Below are positions 13,340 to 22,939 of a stretch of DNA of 64,000 nt, piece by piece. A model generated the notes under the pieces. It ran no database searches. It was given only the letters and a program-made list of their open reading frames with translations, and was not told where the DNA came from. Position numbers and translations under genes: made by a program. The DNA is from Chrysopilus asiliformis (taxonomy: Eukaryota > Arthropoda > Insecta > Diptera > Rhagionidae). The stretch is from NCBI GenBank assembly GCA_964034945.1, contig OZ035960.1, positions 25,345,487 through 25,409,486 on the forward strand, written 5' to 3'. Positions within the stretch are counted from its first letter, which is position 1, and each line of letters begins with the position of its first letter.

Positions 13340-13800
13340 ATCCGAACGCGAGATTTTTTTACGTAATTTCAATTAACGTGCGTCGAACGTCGTCGCGTTT
13401 CTCGTTTATTTGTTTGGTTGGGAAAAGTGTACGAGGAAGCATAAAAAAAAGTGAAAATCCACTGAAATTGAATTAACCAACATTCAGCCAATAGCACTAT
13501 TTATGTGGGAGAGGGTTTTTGGTTGGCAAAATTCATCCAAGAAACCGATCACAGGAGAAAGCGGTGAGGAAACGAATCAAGTGAAGCTAAAAAGTTTAGT
13601 CAATATTTATGAAAAGTTATAAATAAAAGTCAGAGTAGAGCAGCGCGATTTATCAGTATTTTTTAGTTGAAACAGAAAATTGCAGACAAGCAACGAAAAT
13701 CACGAGACTTTGTCAAAAGAACCTGTCTTCGTTATCGTCTCCGTCTCGGTTTCAGCTGGTCGTCCAATGTTACTTTAAGAAATAAACATGTGCGCCACTC
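13340..13800. promoter_or_regulatory. Possible promoter or untranslated exon region
   Basis: Base composition is less AT-biased than the surroundings, with CpG-containing words (GTGCGTCGAACGTCGTCGCG near 13378). It also holds purine-rich stretches resembling an insect 5' untranslated region (GAGAAAGCGGTGAGGAAACG near 13555). No long open frame and no splice-linked coding exon is visible on either strand. The strand and partner gene are unknown, and this could also be chance. Confidence 0.2.
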
Positions 13801-14072
13801 ATTTTTGGCGCTTTAAGTAAGACAGCCAGCCATACTGTGTGATTAACAGCAACAACAATAATAAAAAAAATATTGTGTCGTTGTTCGCATTTTTGATCGG
13901 AAGAGAATTTAATGCGTTGTTCTACACTTCAGGCAATATAAAAAAAAAATGGATAGAATCTTGCAGGCAAATTAAATATTTTTTTAATTGCGTATAGGTG
14001 GCGAAAAAAATTTTGCGAACAAAAATTTATAAATGTTTGGTGGTACAATGAAGGCAAGAAGTTGAAAAAATA

Positions 14073-14158
14073 CAGTCAACGTTCCAGTAAGTGAACACTT
14101 TCGGACCAGGATTTCTGTTCAGTTATCAGAGGTGTCCGCAAAGGCAGTTTTCACTGTA
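14073..14158. repeat. Short inverted-repeat element with CAGT ends (pogo-like?)
   Basis: TACAGTCAACGTTCCAGTAA on the left and its loose inverse TTTTCACTGTATA on the right frame about 85 bp. TA flanks and CAGT ends fit pogo/Tc1-type elements, but the inverted repeats are short and diverged. Confidence 0.35.
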
Positions 14159-14183
14159 TATGGCAGTCACAAACTTGGCATTT

Positions 14184-14617
14184 TTATACTCTATATGATA
14201 TGTCATATAGAAGTATATTAAATTTAGTATACTGTTTGTAACGCATCGAATCAATCATCGGACACAAAAATGAACTTCACCAGGGTGTTTTGGATGGTAA
14301 AAGATTTTGAATTCCGCATGTCCGTCCGTCTGTCTGTCCATTCGTGAAAACCATAATTTTCGAAAGAATTGAGCTCGAGACTTGACATTTTGTATAGTTG
14401 CGTTTCTCGTAATTGAAGTTCTTGGACGGGAAAAATCGGACCATTACTTCCCGCCTCCCCCATACAAACGAATCTTTTTACAATTTTCTCGCAAATAGTG
14501 AACAGTATCGAAAAATTTATAAAGACTTTACATAACCGTTCCATACATCAAAAACCAATCCGACCACTCCTCCTCTTTCCAAAACAAATGGATTTTTTTC
14601 ATGAAAATTCGAATTTG
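14184..14617 (-). repeat. Dispersed repeat family D, copy 1
   Basis: It begins TATACTCTATATGATATGTC, then shares AACGCATCGAATCAATCATC, a pyrimidine run CCGTCCGTCTGTCTGTCC and the purine/pyrimidine strip CCTCCCCCATACAAACGA with the copy at 47871-48508, in inverted orientation. It ends exactly where a palindromic MITE begins at 14618. No protein is encoded. Confidence 0.75.
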
Positions 14618-14755
14618 TTCAGACTAACGTTTGCGATTACGATAGAAGCTTCTCGACCAATGAGATCAAAGCTTTCAACGATAAGAAAATGAAAGCTTTG
14701 ATCTCATTGGTCGAGGAAGCTGAATTGTAATTTCAATCGTAATCGTTAATCTGAA
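14618..14755. mobile_element. Palindromic MITE family P, copy 1
   Basis: Ends TTCAGACTAACG and its inverse CGTTAATCTGAA. The arms share CTTCTCGACCAATGAGATCA and AAAGCTTTCA, and fold back on each other for about 60 bp per arm around a short loop near 14687. Relatives are at 16919-17039 and 54668-54774. Confidence 0.8.
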
Positions 14756-14939
14756 TTGCGCTTATAACTCGAGATTTACAGCCAAGTGCTCTAATCCGGT
14801 AAAAAAAAACCAAAATAAACAGTACGAAAAAATCTTTGCTCTGCTGAAATTTTCAAAAATTTACTTGAATATTCATAAATCTGTAGTTGATCCCAAATTC
14901 TTTAGACGTGTCTCTTTATGTGCTTTAAAAACGCATTGA

Positions 14940-16300
14940 GTTGGTGGAAGCCAATAAAAAACAACATGCGATTTTACGTCACTCTTAATGACGCATCTAT
15001 GAAGATAATTAGTTAATTTTATAGCAAATAAAGATTGTTGTGGGAAATTATTTAAATAAAAAACTGTTTAACCAAATTAATACTCCAAATTAAAGAGTGT
15101 AATGAAGTAATTAAACGTGATTATATGTAATTACTTCATTGGCAGGTCATATCTCACAAAATGCACTGCATGTTTCTAAATCAGACCTAAATTGATGTTG
15201 ATCGATTACACAATAATCGTCAAACAGTTAGAGAATGTTTCGAAATGCTGCTTTTTTAAGTTTTCTTTAGGTGTTTTGTTTTTAATGATATAATGACCTT
15301 AAGCACATTTGAAATTAATGCCAAGAATTACATTATGAATTTTCATTGCGCACGTTTTCACTTTAACGGATGGACTATGAAGCGCGATAGAAGCAATTCA
15401 TTCTAATTCGATAAAAGGAACAGAACTTTTAGCCTTCAAAGTGCATTCAGACAGTTGGGGAGCACCGGCAACATCATAGCGAGCGCAAGCTCAACACAGC
15501 AAAAATAACTAAAGAAAAAGAATTCGTTTGCACAGCAAAGATATTTTTCCTGCTTTCACAATGACGTTTGAGAATGACAATATTTTTTTTTTAATTTTCG
15601 TGCGGAGCTGATAGTTCTTTCTGCTTTGCCAGTTCTTTTGTTGAATTTCAGGTTTAAAGAAGATCAAGCACCATTAGGCAGATGTTAAGATGGCACAAGG
15701 CGGTACTGCCTCTTGTCGTGTTTTTTTGCTGTTCGTGCCTGCAATATAATTCAAGTACCTCGGTTTGTACTGTTATTTACCTCGTCGATTGACTGTTACT
15801 AAGTTTTTTTTCGTCTTTCACCTTATGTTGTCTTGTAGCCCAAGTACAGTGATATAAAACTAGCAAATAGTTTTGCTATTAAGGCCACCATGGTGTATTA
15901 TACGAAAACTCAATTTACGAAATAAATCGAATCCAATTTCGACAATGACCTTCACAGTTCTTCTATTTGGTAATTTCGATTTAATTAAAGAAAAGCTTTA
16001 AGGGTTTCTATTTTCTATTATTTTTTTTCGCACATGTTTAAATGAAGTTCATATTTATCAATTGTCGGAGTCATAAAATGAACTAAAATATGAGAAGATT
16101 TTTCTATCTGTCTAGTCTGGTCCTTATCTATGTATGTTATGCTAGCTACTCACCTTGATATTTTATTGATGTTGTGTTATAGCGCTGCTACAATTTGCGT
16201 GTTTGTTTAATTAAACAAGGCAAATTATGCGCTCAAATGTTGAAAAATTATATTTTTATCTGAAAAGATTAAAAATATTTTTTTTTTTAATAAAAAGAAT
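14940..16300. other. Non-coding stretch, nothing recognised
   Basis: No coding exon, RNA gene or bounded repeat is seen. A stretch near 15400-15530 is less AT-rich, but I cannot assign it to a function. Confidence 0.5.
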
Positions 16301-16359
16301 TTAGATTTAAGTGTGGTTTGAGAATGAAATATGTTGGACCATATATTTATTTAACAGTG

Positions 16360-16520
16360 CAGGAGTTAGAAGAAATGGGACGTGGATCATTGGGCTGACC
16401 CATGGCTCCTTGATACTAGTAAGCTCCCCAGGAAGTTTCATCCAAATTGGCTCAGTGGTTCTCAAGTTACAGGCGAACCGGAAACGGACAACTGGGTACA
16501 GGTAGGACTCGGCTCCCGAC
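16360..16520. repeat. Probable transposon fragment of unknown class
   Basis: About 160 bases of balanced composition (AAGTTTCATCCAAATTGGCT, then CAGTGGTTCTCAAGTTAC) stand out in AT-rich surroundings. Phrases of this kind are common in mid-repetitive insect DNA. No second copy in this window confirms it. Confidence 0.3.
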
Positions 16521-16918
16521 GATTTTATTTCACGGGTTTTCAATGTTTTTTTTCGTTTTTTTTTTTTGAGGAAAGCCATCGAAAAACAAAAAAAAATCTA
16601 AGTATTGTTTAGTGATGTTTTCAGTAATTGGAAAGATTTCCCAAAAGAAGGAAACGAGAAAGTGGAAAAATATGAGAGAAATTGTGTGTATTTTTAATTT
16701 TACTATTACCGCAGAAAAATGCGTTCACAGTTCGGAGAAAAACTTTAACAATTAGTATTATTTGTATCATTTTAATGCGATAACAGCTATTTTCATAGCA
16801 AGTGTGAATACCCATATTAAAAATGCTTATTTTGACGAGTCCAAAAATGTTTCAATAATTGTAAATTTATTTCCCCGTTTTTCAAAAAAAAAAAAAAACC
16901 AGCAAGTCTTAAGCCGAC

Positions 16919-17039
16919 TTCAGACTAACGATTGCGATTATGATTGAGCTTCTCGACCAAGCTTTCATGTCCCTATCGTTGAAAGCTTTGATCTCATTGG
17001 TCGAGAAGCCTCTATCGTAATCGCAATCGTTAGTCTGAA
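16919..17039. mobile_element. Palindromic MITE family P, copy 2
   Basis: TTCAGACTAACGATTGCGAT at the left is matched by ATCGCAATCGTTAGTCTGAA at the right, a 20-bp perfect terminal inverted repeat. Internally CTTCTCGACCAA and TTGGTCGAGAAG pair. The left arm lacks the ATGAGATCAAAG segment present in copy 1, so this is an internally deleted relative. Confidence 0.85.
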
Positions 17040-17494
17040 TTAGCCTTTATGCCAGGGATACACTCACGCTGAATACAGCAAAATCACAGTTCACGAGCTT
17101 TTTTTTTTAAATCGAATTACGATTTTTCAATTTATCCGGCTTAAAACTCCGATTTACGAAATGCAAAATATTAAATATGTACAATTACAATATGGTAAAC
17201 CGGATAAATGAGAAAAAAAACTGTAACTCAATTAACAAAAAAAAAACCGAAACGCTGCAGTCAAATTTAGCGTGGACCTTTCAAAGTTAAAACTGCTGTT
17301 TGCCAAAGTCGAAGATAACATAAACTTTACTGTGGCATTTCGGAACACGGCATTTGCCAACTGAAACATTTGAATAAGAAATATTTCCAAAACTTTTTTT
17401 CGTAATTAAATACCATCCTTACATTGGTTTTAAACGTAAATATGTATGCAGTGATTTTTTTTCATAAAACACTTATTCATTACTCACAAAAGTC

Positions 17495-17681
17495 TAAAGG
17501 AGCCTCCACACGTTCAATGTTACTTAACAATTTTACTTGAATGACTCATGTTTCAAGTAACATTGATCGTTTGGATGCTCTTCCATGTTACGTGTGGGAG
17601 CAATTTCCATCAATGTTACTTGACGAACATTTTCATCAATAATACTTGTCAAGTAACATTGAACGTGTAAAGGCTCCTTTA
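17495..17681. mobile_element. MITE, about 187 bp, TAAAGGAGCC ends
   Basis: The left end TAAAGGAGCCTCCACACGTT is matched by the right end (ACGTGTAAAGGCTCCTTTA). The inverted repeat continues through CAATGTTACTT. The word ATGTTACTTGA and its inverse recur four or more times inside. TA or TAA at both borders suggests a Tc1/mariner- or PIF-type insertion. No protein is encoded. Confidence 0.75.
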
Positions 17682-17841
17682 TATTTAAATTAAAAAAAAT
17701 CCATTTTGACAGCACAGTGAACTTTACTCGCGTTTCGAAATGCCCGAGTTAAGGTAACGTTACTCAGCACTGCTCTAGAGCAAAGTTGAAAAAGTTTACT
17801 TTGACATATCAGTTTTGGGGTTTTGGAGTAAAGTTTACTTA

Positions 17842-17912
17842 CACCGCGTCTTGATTTGGGATTTTTCATCGCAGAGATTTTGTAATTGACCAATCAGAGC
17901 TCTGATTGGTCA
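17842..17912. repeat. Dispersed repeat H, copy 1, with a perfect 26-bp palindrome
   Basis: Shares about 60 bp (GATTTTTCATCGCAGAGATT, then GACCAATCAGAGCTC) with 18034-18094. Positions 17887-17912 form a perfect 26-bp palindrome centred on GAGCTC with a CCAAT word on each strand. Confidence 0.65.
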
Positions 17913-18033
17913 TATAACAAGCAAATAAAAAGATAGCAATCTTCGAGTTAATAATACGAATCCATGCATCATTCACTTGATTTTTCTTTTTTTTATACTC
18001 AAATCATTCAGGTTGATAATACAGGCCTGCCTT

Positions 18034-18094
18034 ACGCCGTGTCTCCATTTGCGATTTTTCATAGCAGAGATTTTTGATTGACCAATCAGAGCTC
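18034..18094. repeat. Dispersed repeat H, copy 2
   Basis: Direct repeat of 17842-17902 with a few changes (GCGATTTTTCATAGCAGAGA, then TGACCAATCAGAGCTC). The palindromic second half present in copy 1 is missing here. Confidence 0.65.
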
Positions 18095-18469
18095 GAGTTG
18101 ACGGTGATGAAATAAAACTGCAAGAAGAAATGTGAAGAAACAAAACTGCAAGAAAAATTTCTGCCCAGTTGTTAAAAAAATGTCATTTCTGTGAGATATT
18201 TCATGGGATAAAAAATTGTTAGTCAAGATCTGGATTTAATTCGCCAAATTAAATTCGTCCTCAAGCCGAACGCAGCCAAACATAGGCGAAACGCATCACT
18301 TACAATTTCGCGTTCACTTTTGAGATTTAAATTTCAGTGTCTTCTGATTAAAAAATCAGGCACAAACTTTAGCGATTCTTTTACTCAATCGTGAAAGCCT
18401 TACATGATTAGAGACTTCTCGACCAATGAGATCATTTGTATGGTGATTTTTTCACAGGCACGAAAAAAG

Positions 18470-18594
18470 GCCCTATCACCGAACACGATACGACTGGTTC
18501 GAATCGTAAATGTAACGTTGTTGTTGGTATCAAACACCAACAAAGACATTAAATTTACCATTCGAACCAATCGTATCGTGTTCGATGATAGGGC
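18470..18594. mobile_element. Palindromic element, 45-bp arms
   Basis: Left arm GCCCTATCACCGAACACGAT pairs with the right arm ATCGTGTTCGATGATAGGGC. Pairing continues through GGTTCGAA and TAAATTTA-type sequence to a centre with an inner TTGTTGGT/ACCAACAA hairpin. Flanks carry CTCGACCAATGAGATCA (18419) and TCTGATTGGTCAG (18605), so the full element may span about 18410-18640. Confidence 0.6.
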
Positions 18595-18659
18595 GTCTGG
18601 AGTTCTGATTGGTCAGTTCAACAATCAGGGGTGAAAAAACGCAATTGCAGACCTCGTGT

Positions 18660-20540
18660 AAGATAATTAGCCTTGAAATCCATATTTTTTGTTTAATTGC
18701 CTAAAGTTCGAAAATGGTTGGATGTAATTTTATTTCACTTAGAATTTCAGTATATCAAATATTGTTTGCACCTCCTCTTCCTCTACGTTTATTTTAATCG
18801 AAAGGTTGTTTGATTTTCTTATAAACGATGCATTTGATTGGCAGATTTGTAAATACAAAAATTGTTTTACGAAAAGATTCACTATGTGTTTTATTTTTTT
18901 AAGATCAGTCAAAATATATATGTAACTGGCTAAAATTTCATTGAAGGGAAAGTTCAATTTATACATAACTACAGCTTAAGCTCAGAAATAATAATTCATG
19001 TAACTGAGAAAAATGCTTGAGTTACAGGAACTATAATTGAATTTCCAGCTAAGTACTGCGCCCTTTGAAAGTCGATTAATTGAATCATCACGTTACTAAC
19101 TCTGCAAAAAAACTGCTAAGAAACCCGCAAATCTCCAAGGAGATTGATTGGATTTTATGTGTCCTTTTCGAGAAATCGGGGGAGGAGGAATCCTTTTATT
19201 GCTGCTGAACTTGAACTTTGTGATTCCCTTTTACACAAACAATTGCAGTGCAGTCTACTTGCTCTGGAAATAAAGTAATGGTAAGCTAATATTACCAGTT
19301 GTTGCGCAATTCTTTCAATCACTAGAAAAACCATTACTAAGTGGCTGAATATTGCAGAAATGGATCGAACGCGGGATGGGCGACATTATTCCGGAAACAA
19401 AGAGAAGTCCACTGGAAATGAAATCTGCTAGTGTTTCGTAAATAAATTGGACATAAATATTCAAACTCGGAACACTCCCTTTTCACTTAAATGTGGTCCC
19501 CAAGGACCTTCACCTTAATCGACCTTGAATACGAGGGTTTTGTACGTGGTAGAAAGCCTTGGATGGTCTTCGTCCCTTTCTATTCCTACACATAACCTCG
19601 CTTCAGCTCGACATCCTCGCTTCCTTGGAAACGAAACGTGAAACGACCGCGTGATCGACTTTTCCTCGGCGATGATAATTACAAATCGATCAATTGATAC
19701 TCGTCACATTGCAATTTCGTGAGCAAAACTATCTTTGCTGTAATTTTCATGAATCTACTCGAATTCACTCTGCTAGCCATCGGCAGTCACATGAAAAATA
19801 AAACATAATTCGCCACCACCACTACTGCGAAAATTCAGTCCAATTTCTGCACACAAAGAAACCCGAAAAAATATCGAAGACTTCTTGAAATGGGGACACC
19901 CTAAAATATCGAAATATTCAATGATTTTCTCGACCGAAGGCGAAATTGCCCTTTAACTCGACTTAATTAGACGATTTGAAAGTAAATCGCGTCCATTAGG
20001 TCTCCGTAATTAGCAGTAAATTACAAAGTCACACATCACCACTTAAGTGGAAAGCAGGAAGAATGGCGAAAAAAATTTCCATCGAACTTGCGTCGTGTTT
20101 TTACCTTTTTTTACATATCCACTTCGATTTTCCGACGATGAAATCCTTTAGACGACTTCCGTTTTATTATGTTCAGTTATTAATATGTTTTCTATGTTCA
20201 CCGTTTTCTAGAAATTAATCACTTTTACACAGCGAAAAAACTACTCCGGAAAATAAAAATTTCAGCAACCGAAAGTCAGATAACAAATGCGAGCACGCGA
20301 AAATGTAAACTCGAAATTCACCCAAAAAGGTAATTCGATTGGGGTGCATTTTTGAATATCCCGAAAATTACCCTACTTCAGGGATTTTTCATTGTGAAAG
20401 TATTTTGAATTTTTATTTATTTTGCCGCGAAAGATATGTAGAAAGATATTAATTACATCATAGTGGCAACGTTAATCTTAGGACACTTTTATTTGATATT
20501 TTAATTTTACTTTTTATCGAATTGTCAAGCAGTGCATATT
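18660..20540. other. Non-coding stretch upstream of mariner, partly less AT-rich
   Basis: No coding exon is recognised. The stretch 19360-19850 has noticeably more C and G than its surroundings (for example CCTCGCTTCAGCTCGACATC near 19599), yet stops interrupt every frame. It could be an enhancer, an untranslated exon or an old insertion. Nothing in the sequence decides between these. Confidence 0.4.
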
Positions 20541-20551
20541 AACAAATAATA

Positions 20552-21844
20552 ACACATGGATCAATAAGTCCCGAGACTAACAATGAAAACAACATTTTTT
20601 TTGCCAAATTTTTTTTTATTCATCAATATAATCACCTTTTAGGGTGATACAATCGTTCCAACGCTTTTCCAATTTTTCAATACCATGTTTATAAAAAAAA
20701 TTATCTTTCGCTTCAAAATAAGCTTCAGTTTCAGCGATGACCTCCTCATTTGAGCCAAATCTTTTTCCCTGGAGCATTTTTTTAAGATCAGCAAAGAGCC
20801 AGTAGTCACTGGGGGCTAAATCTGGCGAGTATGGGGGGTGGGGAAGCAGATGAAAACCCAATTCGTTCAATTTTGCCATTGTTTTCATCGACTTGTGGCA
20901 GGGTGCATTGTCTTGGTGAAAAAGGATTTTTTTTCTCTGCATGTGCGGTCGTTTTTTTGCGATTTCCTCCTTCAAACGCACCAGCAAGTCAATATAATAA
21001 TCACTGTTGATCGATTTACCTTTTTCGAGGTAGTCAATGAAAATCACGCCATGCGTATCCCAAAAAACTGACGCCATGACTTTGCCAGCTGACTGCTGCC
21101 TTTTCGGACGCTTCGGACGGCTTTCGCCAGCTGTGCGCCACTCAGATGACTGCCGCTTCGACTCTGGAGTGTAGTGATGTATCCATGTTTCGTCCATGGA
21201 CACGTAACGACGCAAGAAATCTTTTTTATTGCGAGTAAATAGCGATACACAGCTTTCTGAATCATCGACTCGTTGCTGTTTTTGTTCCATCGAAAGCAAT
21301 CGCGGCACCCACTTGGAAAAAACCTTTTTCATGCTCAATTTTTCATGAAGGATAGTAAATGCACTTCCATATGATATCTGTGTTATCTCAGCAATCTCAC
21401 GGAGCTTCACTTTACGATCTTTCATTATAATTTTTGTCACTTCACTCACATTTTCCGGTGTAACGGCTTCCACAGGTCTACCCGAGCGTTCCGCGTCATT
21501 TGTGTCGGTACGACCACGTTTAAACTCGGCAAACCACCGACAAATCGTTGCTTTTGATGGACAAGAGTCCGGGTAACATTTTTCAATCCATTGTTTCGCT
21601 TGCACGGTGTTTTTACCCATTAAAAAACAATGTTTTATCAGAACACGAAACTCGGTTTTTTCCATTTTTTAAACAAACTACAAAACGACTTTACTCCAAC
21701 CTCGATAACTCAGCTGTTTCTGGTCCGATCGACTTAAAATTTTGACACGTTTCAAGCAAAGGTTAGTACTCTAGAAAGACGTGGTTACTGGTTTACTACG
21801 AGCGTCATCTCTGGGTTAGTCTCGGGACTTATTGATCCATGTGT
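20552..21844 (-). mobile_element. Complete mariner transposon, 1293 bp, irritans type
   Basis: Terminal inverted repeats begin ACACATGGATCAATAAGTCC and are identical for 30 bp at the two ends. TA dinucleotides flank them (20550-20551 and 21845-21846), the target duplication of mariners. The size is normal for the family (about 1.3 kb). The transposase frame is open over its full length. Perfect ends plus an unbroken gene suggest a young, possibly active copy, 155 bp upstream of the RSPH9 start codon and on the opposite strand. Confidence 0.97.
20616..21665 (-). CDS. Mariner transposase, irritans type, 349 aa, apparently intact
   Basis: Cut-and-paste DNA transposase that binds the 30-bp ends of its own element and inserts at TA. 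The N-terminal 110 residues are the paired helix-turn-helix DNA-binding region (MEKTEFRVLIKHCFL start; WFAEFKRGRT about 44-53). A linker motif WVPRLL is at 119-124. The catalytic DD34D triad is present: D158 in SMDET, D252 in HQDNAPCHKS and D287 in PDLAPSDYW, with exactly 34 residues between the last two. The length matches active irritans-group transposases (about 348 residues), and the start matches theirs. The family's WVP(H/R)EL motif carries leucine in place of glutamate here, which could affect subunit contacts. No frameshift or stop is seen. Activity cannot be judged from sequence alone. Confidence 0.96.
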   Translation of the reverse strand: MEKTEFRVLIKHCFLMGKNTVQAKQWIEKCYPDSCPSKATICRWFAEFKRGRTDTNDAERSGRPVEAVTPENVSEVTKIIMKDRKVKLREIAEITQISYGSAFTILHEKLSMKKVFSKWVPRLLSMEQKQQRVDDSESCVSLFTRNKKDFLRRYVSMDETWIHHYTPESKRQSSEWRTAGESRPKRPKRQQSAGKVMASVFWDTHGVIFIDYLEKGKSINSDYYIDLLVRLKEEIAKKRPHMQRKKILFHQDNAPCHKSMKTMAKLNELGFHLLPHPPYSPDLAPSDYWLFADLKKMLQGKRFGSNEEVIAETEAYFEAKDNFFYKHGIEKLEKRWNDCITLKGDYIDE

Positions 21845-21999
21845 TATTTGAAGATTTAATGCAATTATTTAATGATTTTTGTAAAGATATGTTTTCACAT
21901 ACTTATCGCAAAAATCAAAAGATCTAAGTCGACCGTTTTTTTTTCAAAGAATTCGTTTTGAAAAAACGTTTTTTCAAACGCTCAATAGTCAGACGGAAA

Positions 22000-22880
22000 A
22001 TGAATGTGGAGTTCTTACGTGAAGGTTTGGAGCTTATTTCCTACGCTGGAATCAATCTTAGTCCTGAAAGAGTGAGTCTAATTGAAAATTCACTGATAAT
22101 TTTGCAAAGTGACAACAAGTTTGACAAAATTTTCTTTTGGGGACGAATCGATGGCGTTGAACATGATTACTATTTGGCTTTTGGATATACAAATGACTGC
22201 ATAAAAGATCGTCGATTTTTCTACAGTCAAAATTGTTATCAATGGATTCTACTTAATTCTTCCAAATATGATATAACTTTCGATTTTACATTAAGCCAAG
22301 AATTATTTTCGGGCGATGTCACTGATTTACTATCAACTACTTTGGTAAATATTCAACTCAACATAAATTTAATTTTAATAAACGTAATCTACAGGATCCC
22401 CGATTTAACATTGAAGATAAACGAGATTCAAATAAGTCGCACGTTTTCAAAGTTAAAGAAGAAGATCGTTTGGGTTTTGTAGTTTCCGTAATTAGCGAGG
22501 AATCAGCTCTTGTGCCTAGAGGTGCACTTTATAAAAGAATTGATAAGGCCGTTATTCCGAACCCGCTTTTCCGGGGACTTACAGCAATCCAAAGTGTTGA
22601 TTTTTTCAATTACCAATTATATAAGGAACCAAAAAACATGTGGAATTATAATCTTCTCAAAAGAGAAAATATTAATTATCCAACAGATTTTTTGGATACA
22701 GTAAATGAAGATAATAGAAATGCCTTTCCTGTAAAATTCGAGTGCAGTGGAAAAGTGGTGATAATAAAATCTTTGCATTGGCCGGGTATGGTATTCTTCC
22801 ACAAAATAAATTCAACATTACATGGCTTCGCCTATTTTGGTAATGGAATTAAAAACTTTAATTTTGATTTTATGTTGTAA
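22000..22880 (+). CDS. RSPH9: Radial spoke head protein 9 homolog (two exons, 276 aa)
   Basis: Component of the radial-spoke head of motile 9+2 axonemes, where spokes link outer doublets to the central pair. In insects it is expected mainly in sperm tails. Exon 1 is 22000-22344 (115 codons) and exon 2 is 22395-22880. The 50-nt intron has GTAAAT and CTACAG borders and phase 0. The joined protein is 276 residues, the same length I recall for human RSPH9. Recognised stretches include FDKIFFWGRIDGVEHDYYLA (about 45-64), FYSQNCYQWILL, ALVPRGALYKRIDKAV, the SLHWPGMVFFH motif and the C-terminal end NFNFDFML. The start ATG at 22000 aligns with the family N-terminus. Codons before it (from 21958) are open but have no ATG. 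A polyadenylation signal follows at 22931. The intact mariner lies 155 bp upstream, within or near the likely promoter. Confidence 0.93.
22345..22394 (+). other. RSPH9: RSPH9 intron (50 nt)
   Basis: GTAAAT donor and CTACAG acceptor. Removal joins ...LLSTTL to DPRFNIED in frame and restores family similarity. Read through, the frame becomes unrelated and stops at 22482. Confidence 0.9.
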
Positions 22881-22930
22881 TTCATTTGTTTTTCAAGTTA
22901 TTAATTGTAATTATACTTGTCTGTAAAACT

Positions 22931-22936
22931 AATAAA
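22931..22936 (+). terminator. RSPH9 polyadenylation signal
   Basis: AATAAA lies 51 bases after the RSPH9 stop codon on the coding strand. Confidence 0.7.
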
Positions 22937-22939
22937 ATT

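Noticed and set aside
18495..18512. GGTTCGAATCG resembling a tRNA T-arm
   Set aside because: It lies within a long palindrome, with no acceptor stem, anticodon arm or A box around it.
21958..21999. N-terminal extension of RSPH9
   Set aside because: The upstream codons begin with TTG and have no family similarity. The ATG at 22000 fits the known N-terminus.
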